Part shown: piece after piece, positions 1 to 5,074 of the stretch
Numbering within the stretch: the stretch's first letter is position 1
How the letters are laid out: each line of letters begins with the position of its first letter
Assembly (NCBI GenBank): GCA_020851015.1
Contig: JADZDN010000026.1
Coordinates: 1-5,074, forward strand
Direction: 5' to 3'
Length of the DNA: 5,074 bases
Source: Alphaproteobacteria bacterium
GTDB lineage: Bacteria > Pseudomonadota > Alphaproteobacteria > JAEULC01
The notes under the pieces: model-generated
Told to the model about the DNA's origin: nothing
Seen by the model: only the letters and a program-made list of their open reading frames with translations
The model's database searches: none
Program-made: the position numbers and the translations under genes

Positions 1-194
1 CGCTGCGCATCGCCGGCAAGGACCTGCGCTTCTACAACAAGCTGGCCGAGCAGGCGCAGGTCGCCTCGTTCATCGGCCAGGCGGTGAACCAGTGGCTGCA
101 GCTCTGCAACGCGCGCGGCCATGGCGAGCGCTACCTGCCCGTGCTGCCGGGCATCCTGGCCGAGCTTAACGGGACCAAGATCCGCGACCTCTAG
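1..194 (+). CDS. C-terminal fragment of probable NAD(P)-dependent beta-hydroxyacid dehydrogenase (3-hydroxyisobutyrate dehydrogenase-like)
   Basis: The window opens inside this gene. The first complete codon is at base 3, and 63 residues are read before TAG at 192-194. The fragment is helical, with a Lys-Asp-Leu (KDL) motif at fragment residues 6-8 followed by an amphipathic stretch, then an Ala/Gln/Asn-rich helix and a Gly-rich turn (residues 39-41). This matches the all-helical C-terminal domain of the 3-hydroxyisobutyrate dehydrogenase / tartronate semialdehyde reductase family, where a KDL-type motif precedes the last helices. Members oxidise or reduce small beta-hydroxyacids in the cytoplasm. 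The Rossmann cofactor domain and the catalytic lysine lie upstream, outside the window, so substrate and cofactor cannot be judged. The EamA transporter gene begins 21 nt after the stop, suggesting one transcript. Another dehydrogenase with a similar helical tail cannot be excluded. Confidence 0.6.
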   Translation, partial: LRIAGKDLRFYNKLAEQAQVASFIGQAVNQWLQLCNARGHGERYLPVLPGILAELNGTKIRDL

Positions 195-215
195 GACTGG
201 CTCCAGGGCTGGCCG

Positions 216-1061
216 ATGACGCCGACCGCGCTGGCCGCGCTGCTGGTGATCTGTGCGGCGCTGTTCAGCGCCGCCTACAATACGATCATCAAGGTCGGCG
301 AGGACCGGCTGGTGGTTGGCGCGATGGCCGGCGGCGTGGCGTTCGGCCTGGCGGCCCTGGCGCTGCCGTTCGTCGCGCCGCCGCCGCCGGCCGCTTGGCC
401 CTTTCTTGCGGTGTCGATTGCGGCTCAGACCGCCTATTATTTCATCATCGTCGAGGCATACCGGGACGGCGATCTTTCGCTGGTCTATCCGGTCATGCGC
501 GGAACGTCCCTGGCGGTCATCGTCGGATTTTCGGTCGCCGGCGCGGGCGAGCCCGTGACCCTGTCCAAGGCCGGCGGGCTTGCGCTGCTGTTCGCGGGGA
601 TCGCGCTGGCCGTGGACCTGCGCGCTTGGCGGCGGCCCGGCGCGCGCCGCCCCGCGCTCTATGCCGCCGTGACCGGATTCTGCGTGGGCATCTATCTTCT
701 CGCCGACGGTTTCGGCGCGCGGCGTTCGCCCGATCCGCTCGGCTATGTCGCCTGGATGTTCCTGCTCAGCGGCGTGCCCGTGACGGTCGCGGTGACGGTT
801 CTGCGGCGCGGCGCCTTCGCGCGCGCATGGCGGCGCAACTGGCGCCACGGCGTCGCCAGCGGCGCCGTCATGGTCGGGGGATACGGCGCGGTGGTGTGCG
901 CGCTCTCGCTCGATTCCTTCGCGTCGGTAGCGGCGCTGCGCGAGTTGACGACGGTGTTCACGATCCTGATCGCCCGCTTCCTACTGGAGGAGCGGCCTCC
1001 GCTGCGCCGGTGGGCGGCCGTGGCGCTGATCGTGCTGGGGGCCGCCGTCATCAACGCCTAG
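216..1061 (+). CDS. EamA/DMT-superfamily inner-membrane transporter, ten predicted helices
   Basis: This 281-residue protein is almost entirely hydrophobic. About ten membrane segments can be picked out, near residues 4-24, 32-53, 61-80, 94-109, 117-134, 147-164, 175-196, 211-231, 236-256 and 265-281. That is the two-times-five-helix architecture and normal length (about 280-300) of the drug/metabolite transporter superfamily. The first half has the typical loop AYRDGDLSLVYPVMRG (81-96). The second half has its counterpart, a small-residue helix ending in the charged FLLEER (255-260) just before the last helix. Basic loops (138-145, 197-210) alternate with hydrophobic segments. Family members usually export metabolites or amino-acid-like compounds, but substrate cannot be inferred. 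The ATG at 216 is the first start codon after the upstream gene's stop, which is in the same frame. No clear Shine-Dalgarno precedes it, so translation may depend on coupling to the upstream gene. Confidence 0.88.
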   Translation: MTPTALAALLVICAALFSAAYNTIIKVGEDRLVVGAMAGGVAFGLAALALPFVAPPPPAAWPFLAVSIAAQTAYYFIIVEAYRDGDLSLVYPVMRGTSLAVIVGFSVAGAGEPVTLSKAGGLALLFAGIALAVDLRAWRRPGARRPALYAAVTGFCVGIYLLADGFGARRSPDPLGYVAWMFLLSGVPVTVAVTVLRRGAFARAWRRNWRHGVASGAVMVGGYGAVVCALSLDSFASVAALRELTTVFTILIARFLLEERPPLRRWAAVALIVLGAAVINA

Positions 1062-1086
1062 CGCCGGGCGCGGGCAACCATTCCCT

Positions 1087-1116
1087 TTGACATTCCCCCG
1101 CGAGCCTAGGCAGAAT
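1087..1116 (+). promoter_or_regulatory. Putative sigma70-type promoter for the Rieske oxygenase gene
   Basis: A perfect TTGACA (-35) lies at 1087-1092. An 18-nt spacer separates it from CAGAAT at 1111-1116, which matches the TATAAT -10 box at four of six positions. The sequence then becomes unusually AT-rich for this window (about 1114-1141). Transcription would start near 1123, leaving a leader of about 40 nt before the ATG at 1163. The site sits in the 101-nt gap after the transporter gene, where a new transcription unit is plausible. It is predicted by eye only. Confidence 0.5.
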
Positions 1117-1162
1117 TACGGTAACAAATTTCGATACAAATCGCTTCGCAGCAGGGGCCTTC

Positions 1163-2263
1163 ATGAACGATCTGCCGGTCCGCCAGGGGCTGGGTGCGGC
1201 TGCGGCGCCGCTGGGCGACACGCTGCCCGCTGCCTGGTACGCCGACCCGGCGATCTTCGCCAAGGAACGCACGGCGATCTTCCACCGCCATTGGCAGCTT
1301 TTCGCGGATGAAAGCCGGCTGCCCGCGCCTGGCGACTACCTCGCGGGCGTGCTTGCGGGATTTCCGATCGTCGTGATACGCGGCCGCGACGGCAAGCTGC
1401 GCGGCTTCCACAATGTGTGCCGCCATCGCGCGGCCCAGCTGGTGCCGGAGGGCGTGGGCCATGCCAAGTCGCTGGTGTGTCCCTATCACGGCTGGTCGTA
1501 CGACGGCGACGGCAAGCTGATCCGCGCGCGCGATTTCGGCGACGATCCGGGCCTCGATACCGGCGCGATGCGCCTGTTTCCGGTCCGTACCGAGGCCTGG
1601 AAGGGGCTGGTCTTCGTCTGCTTCGACATCGACGCGCCGTCGCTGATCGACTGGCTGGGGCCGATCGCAGCGATGGCCAGGGACTATCCGCTGGAGCGCT
1701 ACCGCTTCTACCGCGACAAGGTGCGCGACGTGGCGGTGGACTGGAAGGCCTATGGCGACAACTACCTCGAGGGCTATCACCTGGAATTGATGCATCCCGG
1801 CCTGTGCGCCGCGATCGACGTCAGCCAGTACAGGATCGACGTCCATCGCCGCGAGGAGTTCTTCTACCTCTACGGACCCAGGCGCGACGACGGATTGACG
1901 CAGGGATTCTATTTCTACCGCTTCCCGGTGCTGATGCTGAATCTCTACGACTGGGGCGCGTCGATCGCCACGATCGACGCGCTGGCGCCCGGGCGGATGC
2001 GCCACAGCAACTGGTACCTGTTCGAGGACCTGTCGCCGGCGACGCAGGCCGAGCGCGACCGGATCGTCGAGTGGGCGATCGAGATCGTCAGCGAGGACAT
2101 CGCGATCGTCGCCGGGGTGCAGCGCAACCTCAACGCGGGCATCTACGATCGCGGCCGGTTGTCGCCGAAGCACGAGCATGCGCTCAAAGGCTTCCACGAC
2201 ATGGCCCGGGACGGGGTCGCGGCCTATGATTCCGGCTGGCGCCCGCGGCTGCGCGCGGGTTGA
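1163..2263 (+). CDS. Rieske non-heme iron oxygenase, alpha subunit (CntA/GbcA-like, probable quaternary-amine monooxygenase)
   Basis: The product is a 366-residue cytoplasmic oxygenase subunit, complete and close in length to carnitine oxygenase CntA (about 370). The N-terminal Rieske domain binds a [2Fe-2S] cluster through C86-x-H88 and C106-x2-H109, the family CxH...CxxH motif with 17 residues between its halves. The C-terminal catalytic domain (about 165-360) carries the mononuclear iron site: H206 and H211 in YLEGYHLELMHP, with D312 in SEDIAIV as the likely third ligand. E203, three residues before H206, takes the position of the residue that passes electrons between Rieske and mononuclear iron. 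Most aromatic-ring dioxygenases have Asp there, while CntA is recalled as having Glu, which favours a quaternary-amine substrate. The family needs a flavin/ferredoxin reductase, and none is visible here. The start is firm: an in-frame TGA lies at 1088, no other start codon follows it, and AGGGG (1153-1157) sits 5 nt before the ATG. The substrate is unproven, and an aromatic substrate remains possible. Confidence 0.92.
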   Translation: MNDLPVRQGLGAAAAPLGDTLPAAWYADPAIFAKERTAIFHRHWQLFADESRLPAPGDYLAGVLAGFPIVVIRGRDGKLRGFHNVCRHRAAQLVPEGVGHAKSLVCPYHGWSYDGDGKLIRARDFGDDPGLDTGAMRLFPVRTEAWKGLVFVCFDIDAPSLIDWLGPIAAMARDYPLERYRFYRDKVRDVAVDWKAYGDNYLEGYHLELMHPGLCAAIDVSQYRIDVHRREEFFYLYGPRRDDGLTQGFYFYRFPVLMLNLYDWGASIATIDALAPGRMRHSNWYLFEDLSPATQAERDRIVEWAIEIVSEDIAIVAGVQRNLNAGIYDRGRLSPKHEHALKGFHDMARDGVAAYDSGWRPRLRAG

Positions 2264-2285
2264 AGCGCAAGAGCGGGGCCTATGC

Positions 2286-2315
2286 GTGACGCAGGCGCGG
2301 GCTTCGCACTATGGT
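2286..2315 (+). promoter_or_regulatory. Weak candidate promoter ahead of the binding-protein gene
   Basis: In the 123-nt gap after the oxygenase gene, GTGACG (2286-2291, four of six -35 matches) and TATGGT (2310-2315, four of six -10 matches) are separated by 18 nt. They would start a transcript near 2322 with a leader of about 65 nt. Such partial matches occur often by chance, and read-through from the oxygenase promoter is an equally good explanation, since no terminator-like hairpin was seen in this gap. Confidence 0.2.
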
Positions 2316-2373
2316 TTCGTCAAGTGGCGCGGCGAGACCGCCCACAGGGAAGGCTATCGTCGAACTGCAACAG

Positions 2374-2378
2374 AGGAG
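2374..2378 (+). promoter_or_regulatory. Shine-Dalgarno AGGAG that fixes the start of the binding-protein gene
   Basis: AGGAG lies 8 nt before the ATG at 2387. The same open frame runs back to an ATG at 2282, but the extra 35 residues would push the twin-arginine motif away from the N-terminus and have a composition like out-of-frame GC-rich sequence. The site therefore supports 2387 as the true start. Confidence 0.75.
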
Positions 2379-2386
2379 ACCAGAGG

Positions 2387-3529
2387 ATGATCATCTTCGC
2401 GAAGAAGACCGTAACGCGCCGCTCCGTCCTGAAGCGGGCGGTGGCGGCCGGCGCCGTGGCGTCGGTCGGGCCGTGGTTCGTGCGCGACGCGCGCTCGTCG
2501 TCGGGCGAACTGAATTGGTTCACCTGGGAGGACTACGCGCCCAAGGCCCTGATGGACAAGTTCACCAAGGACACGGGCATCAAGATCAACGTGACCTTGT
2601 TCGACTCGAACGAGACCCAGCTCAACAAGCTGCGCGCCGCCCGCGGCGAGGGCTTCGACATGTGCACGCCGACCGTGACCTGGGTCGGCGCCCATATCGA
2701 CGCCGGCAACATCCAGCCGGTGGACTGGGGCAAGATCAAGACCGTCAGCAACTTGCAGAAGACCTTCCAGAAGCTGCCCGGCGACCAGGGCGCGCAGCGC
2801 GACGGCAAGTACTACTGCATGCCCTACACGTGGGGCACCGAGGCGCTGGCGTTCAGCACCAAGGCGATGAACCTGGAATACGGCAAGGCCAGCTTCGGCG
2901 ACCTGTGGGATCCGAAGTGGAAGGGCAAGATGGTGTGCCGTCCGCGCTCGATCATGCTCGGCACCGGCCTGTGGATGGAAGGCAAGGGCGATATCCCGGC
3001 CGGGTCGATGAAGAAGTCCTACGACGACGAGGCCACGATGGTGAAGTACTACGGCATGGCGCTGGAGTACTCGATCAAGAACAAGGCCCAGATCGGCACA
3101 TTCTGGCAGGGCACCAACGACACGGTCGTCGCCTATCGTCAGGAAGGCTGCGTGATCGGCCAGACCTGGGACGGGCCGCCCAACACGATGCGCAACGAGG
3201 GCGATCCGATCAAGTACCTGGCGCCCAAGGAAGGCGCGCTGACGTGGTGCGACACGCTGTCGATCACCAAGGGCGCCAAGAACCTCGAGCAGGTCTACGA
3301 ATACATGCAGTGGGCGCTGCAGCCCGAGGTCGGCGGACTGATGGCGAACGAGACGGGCTACAACAGCATCGTCGTCGGCGCCGAGAAGCACACTAACCCG
3401 AACTACCAGCGCAACTTCAGCGAAGCCTATCCGGGCGACGCGATCGACAAGCTGTGGTTCCAGGGCGAGGAGAAGCCCTGGTTCATCGCCAAGCGCCAGG
3501 AGTTCGCGGCGAAGCTGCAAGCGGCCTGA
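2387..3529 (+). CDS. PotD-like periplasmic substrate-binding protein with twin-arginine signal (polyamine/quaternary-amine-type ABC importer)
   Basis: This is a 380-residue extracytoplasmic binding protein that should deliver its ligand to the ABC importer encoded just downstream. Residues 1-35 form a Tat signal: TRRSVLK (10-16), then an Ala/Val/Gly-rich core. The mature part aligns well by hand with E. coli PotD (from memory), e.g. TWEDY (46-50), SNETQLNKL (74-82), DLWDPKWKG (172-180) and the C-terminal third without gaps. Ligand-pocket residues kept are W47 and Y50, W261 (PotD W229), W287 (W255), D289 (D257) and Y325 (Y293). PotD D168 and E171 appear replaced by R187 and M190, with R185 nearby, and Y85 by T98. 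This argues against a classical polyamine and fits a ligand with one cationic group, perhaps zwitterionic. The protein has five cysteines (93, 144, 184, 255, 288), a high number for a periplasmic protein. Family membership is near certain; the ligand is inference. Confidence 0.93.
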   Translation: MIIFAKKTVTRRSVLKRAVAAGAVASVGPWFVRDARSSSGELNWFTWEDYAPKALMDKFTKDTGIKINVTLFDSNETQLNKLRAARGEGFDMCTPTVTWVGAHIDAGNIQPVDWGKIKTVSNLQKTFQKLPGDQGAQRDGKYYCMPYTWGTEALAFSTKAMNLEYGKASFGDLWDPKWKGKMVCRPRSIMLGTGLWMEGKGDIPAGSMKKSYDDEATMVKYYGMALEYSIKNKAQIGTFWQGTNDTVVAYRQEGCVIGQTWDGPPNTMRNEGDPIKYLAPKEGALTWCDTLSITKGAKNLEQVYEYMQWALQPEVGGLMANETGYNSIVVGAEKHTNPNYQRNFSEAYPGDAIDKLWFQGEEKPWFIAKRQEFAAKLQAA

Positions 3530-3550
3530 CGCCGGCGCCGCCGATCTGAC

Positions 3551-3593
3551 GAAAGGCGGAGCGCCCGTTCGGCCGGGCGCTCCGCTGCCTTTC
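3551..3593 (+). terminator. Strong GC-rich hairpin, probable intrinsic terminator or attenuator after the binding-protein gene
   Basis: A perfect 10-bp stem pairs GGAGCGCCCG (3558-3567) with CGGGCGCTCC (3574-3583) around the 6-nt loop TTCGGC. The flanks extend it: GAAAGGC (3551-3557) is complementary to GCCTTTC (3587-3593), with a 3-nt bulge (3584-3586) on the 3' side. A stem of up to 17 bp ending in a short T run, 21 nt after the stop codon, is typical of terminators in GC-rich proteobacteria. The weak T tract suggests incomplete termination, which would let some transcripts continue into the ATPase and permease genes. Confidence 0.75.
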
Positions 3594-3648
3594 CATCGGC
3601 GGACCGGAACTTGCGTGCAATGCTTCGCCACGTCAGGCAGGGGGCGGG

Positions 3649-4764
3649 ATGGCGAACGACCTTGAATTGATCGACGTCGTCAAGAAATTCGGGGACTTCA
3701 CCGCGGTCCACGGCGTCACCGTGACCATGCCGCAGGGCGAGTTCTTCAGCTTCCTCGGCCCTTCGGGCTGCGGCAAGACGACGATCCTGCGCATGATCTC
3801 CGGCTTCATCGATCCCAGCGCGGGCGCCATCCGGCTGGGCGGTCGCGACCTGAACGGCATCGGGCCGAACAAGCGGCCGACCGCGCTGATCTTCCAGAAC
3901 CTGGCCCTGTTCCCGCTGATGTCGGTTGCCGACAATATCGGCTACGGGCTGATGGTGCGCGGCGTCGGCAAGACGGAGCGCCGGCAGGTCGTCGACCGGA
4001 TGCTCGAGCTGATCGCGCTCAAGGGCTACGGCGACAAGCGGATCGACGAATTGTCGGGCGGGCAGAAGCAGCGCGTGGCGATCGCCCGCGCGCTGGCGGT
4101 CGAGCCCAAGGTGCTCTTGCTCGACGAGCCGCTGTCGGCGCTCGACCTCAAGCTGCGCCAGCACATGCGCCAGGAGTTGCGCGCGTTGCAGCGCCGCACC
4201 GGCGTCACCTTCATCTACATCACGCACGACCAGGGCGAGGCGCTGGCGATGTCCGACCGCGTCGCGGTCATGTCGCAGGGACGCATCGAGCAGATCGGCA
4301 CCTCGACCGAGATCTACAACAGCCCGCAGACCGCCTTCGTCGCCGCTTTCGTCGGCGAGAACAACGCGATCGGCGGCAAGGTGACGGCCGCCGAAGACGG
4401 CTATGGCGCGATCGACACGCCGTTCGGTCGGCTGCGGGCGGCCAATCCGCGGGGCATGAGGCCGGGCGAGGCCGCGATCCTGTTCGTGCGGCCCGAGCGA
4501 GTGCATATGGCCGGGGCGAACGGCGCCAACGGCGGCGAAAACGCGATCGAGAGCCAGGTGCTGGACGGGGTGTTCGAAGGGCCGGTCGCCAACATCCTGC
4601 TGGCCAACCAGGGCGACAAGCGACCGATCACCGTCACCCTGACCAACGACGGCGCGACCCCGCGCGTGGCGCGCGGCGAGCGCCGCCGCGTCGCCTTCTC
4701 GCCCGACGATGCGATCCTGCTGCCGCCCTATGGCGCCGCGCACGGCGCCGGAGGCCACGCGTGA
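3649..4764 (+). CDS. PotA-like ABC transporter ATP-binding protein (spermidine/putrescine-type importer)
   Basis: This 371-residue cytoplasmic ATPase would power the importer as a homodimer bound to two permeases. All nucleotide-binding motifs are intact: Walker A GPSGCGKT (37-44), Q-loop Q83 in IFQNLALFP, signature LSGGQ (135-139), Walker B VLLLDEP (155-161), D-loop SALD (163-166) and switch H193 in ITHDQGEA. The C-terminal part (about 235-358) is the TOBE-type regulatory domain of the PotA/MalK/FbpC group, including LFVRPERV (278-285). Length is normal for PotA (about 370-380). A small Asn/Gly/Ala-rich insertion (288-298) falls in the TOBE region. AGGGGG (3639-3644) precedes the ATG by 4 nt. 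The gene lies 119 nt after the binding-protein gene, across the hairpin, and its stop overlaps the permease start. Class is clear; the specific substrate cannot be read from the ATPase. potA is not given as a symbol because polyamine specificity is doubtful. Confidence 0.95.
   Translation: MANDLELIDVVKKFGDFTAVHGVTVTMPQGEFFSFLGPSGCGKTTILRMISGFIDPSAGAIRLGGRDLNGIGPNKRPTALIFQNLALFPLMSVADNIGYGLMVRGVGKTERRQVVDRMLELIALKGYGDKRIDELSGGQKQRVAIARALAVEPKVLLLDEPLSALDLKLRQHMRQELRALQRRTGVTFIYITHDQGEALAMSDRVAVMSQGRIEQIGTSTEIYNSPQTAFVAAFVGENNAIGGKVTAAEDGYGAIDTPFGRLRAANPRGMRPGEAAILFVRPERVHMAGANGANGGENAIESQVLDGVFEGPVANILLANQGDKRPITVTLTNDGATPRVARGERRRVAFSPDDAILLPPYGAAHGAGGHA
4750..4754 (+). promoter_or_regulatory. 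Shine-Dalgarno GGAGG supporting the GTG start of the permease gene
   Basis: GGAGG inside the last codons of the ATPase gene lies 6 nt upstream of GTG at 4761-4763. This start gives a GTGA overlap with the ATPase stop codon, a usual sign of translational coupling, and places a basic/amphipathic N-terminus directly before the first membrane helix. Confidence 0.8.
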
Positions 4765-5074
4765 GGGAGGCGCTGCAGCGCTTCGGCGCGGCCGGGGTCG
4801 GCGCGATCCTGTTCGGCGTGGCGTTCTGGGCGCTGATGCTGATCGCCGGGCCCATGCTGCTGATGGTCGACATGGCCTTCCATCCCTATCTGCCAAACCC
4901 GGCCGACGTGGGCGGGCCCAAGGACGTCTACACGGTCGCCAATTTCGCCAAGGTGTTCACCGACGAGCTGAACTGGAAGGTGTTCAGCAAGACGATGTAT
5001 TCCAGCATCCTGGTCACGGTCATCTCGCTGCTGATCGGCTATCCGCTGTCTTTCATCCTGGTGCGGTCGGGCAA
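4761..5074 (+). CDS. PotB-like ABC transporter permease, N-terminal part (cut by window end)
   Basis: From GTG at 4761 the frame stays open to the window edge, giving 104 complete codons of a gene whose family is usually about 280-310 residues. A short basic N-terminus precedes a first membrane helix at about 12-36. A periplasmic loop follows, with an aromatic and Pro-rich part (37-58) and VANFAKVFTDELNWKVF (59-75), which matches the 'T..NF...F......F..T...S' region at the start of binding-protein-dependent permeases. A second helix (about 79-100) ends in GYPLSFILVRS (93-103), the typical PotB/PotH wording. The protein would form half of the membrane channel with a PotC-like partner expected downstream. 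The 4-nt overlap with the ATPase gene implies coupled translation and fixed stoichiometry. The EAA loop that contacts the ATPase lies beyond the window. Confidence 0.9.
   Translation, partial: MREALQRFGAAGVGAILFGVAFWALMLIAGPMLLMVDMAFHPYLPNPADVGGPKDVYTVANFAKVFTDELNWKVFSKTMYSSILVTVISLLIGYPLSFILVRSG

Noticed and set aside
1062..1086. Possible terminator after the EamA gene
   Set aside because: The segment is GC-rich, but I could not build a convincing stem followed by a T run, so any termination there would have to be factor-dependent or absent.
395..1090. Alternative + frame of 231 codons overlapping the EamA transporter
   Set aside because: It is Arg/Ala/Gly-rich with no domain; the overlapping frame encodes a regular ten-helix membrane protein.
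1106..2197. Minus-strand open frame of 363 codons antisense to the oxygenase gene
   Set aside because: Its composition is typical of antisense shadow frames, and the + strand shows complete Rieske and iron-site motifs over the same span.
1417..2229. Alternative + frame of 270 codons inside the oxygenase gene
   Set aside because: Arg-rich shadow translation with no motif; the real frame carries the complete catalytic domain.
2282..2386. Upstream ATG that would add 35 residues to the binding protein
   Set aside because: The added segment would bury the Tat motif inside the protein and has the composition of non-coding GC-rich sequence, while AGGAG at 2374-2378 supports the ATG at 2387.
2354..3631. 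Minus-strand open frame of 425 codons antisense to the binding-protein gene
   Set aside because: The product is low-complexity (His/Val/Leu/Arg/Ala) with no domain; the + strand encodes a clear PotD-family protein.
3427..4896. Minus-strand open frame of 489 codons antisense to the ATPase gene
   Set aside because: It lies opposite an ATPase with every motif intact. Its translation is Arg/Ala/His/Asp-rich with no recognisable domain, as expected for the antisense of GC-rich coding sequence.

Overview
The window is GC-rich throughout (by eye roughly two thirds G+C). Every credible gene lies on the + strand with short gaps, and the starts that can be judged have Shine-Dalgarno-like sequences, except the exporter gene, where none is clear. 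The protein types (a Tat-exported PotD-like binding protein, a CntA/GbcA-like Rieske oxygenase, an EamA exporter and a hydroxyacid dehydrogenase) fit a metabolically versatile proteobacterium, most likely an alphaproteobacterium. This placement is an inference from style and content, with no marker gene to confirm it.

Layout. Bases 1-194 hold the 3' end of a probable beta-hydroxyacid dehydrogenase. It is followed after 21 nt by a complete ten-helix EamA/DMT-family transporter (216-1061), and the two look co-transcribed. A 101-nt gap carries the best sigma70-like promoter of the window. It leads into a complete Rieske non-heme iron oxygenase alpha subunit (1163-2263) whose metal-site pattern (bridging Glu, not Asp) resembles oxygenases of quaternary amines such as carnitine or glycine betaine. 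After 123 nt comes a PotD-like periplasmic binding protein with a twin-arginine signal (2387-3529). A strong GC-rich hairpin, a likely terminator or attenuator, follows it. Then come the PotA-like ATPase (3649-4764) and, overlapping it by 4 nt (GTGA), the 5' end of a PotB-like permease (4761 to the window edge). The second permease (PotC-like) is expected just downstream.

How the parts may work together. The last three genes form a polyamine-type ABC importer. The binding protein keeps the aromatic cage residues and one key Asp of PotD. By my hand alignment it has lost two PotD acidic residues that bind polyamine nitrogens, and has arginines nearby instead. With the quaternary-amine-type Rieske oxygenase next door, a reasonable hypothesis is uptake and oxidative demethylation or cleavage of a zwitterionic or quaternary ammonium compound rather than import of a classical polyamine. 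No reductase partner for the oxygenase is in the window. I see no CRISPR array, tRNA/rRNA, transposon or defence-type system, so the catabolic cluster is the most interesting content.
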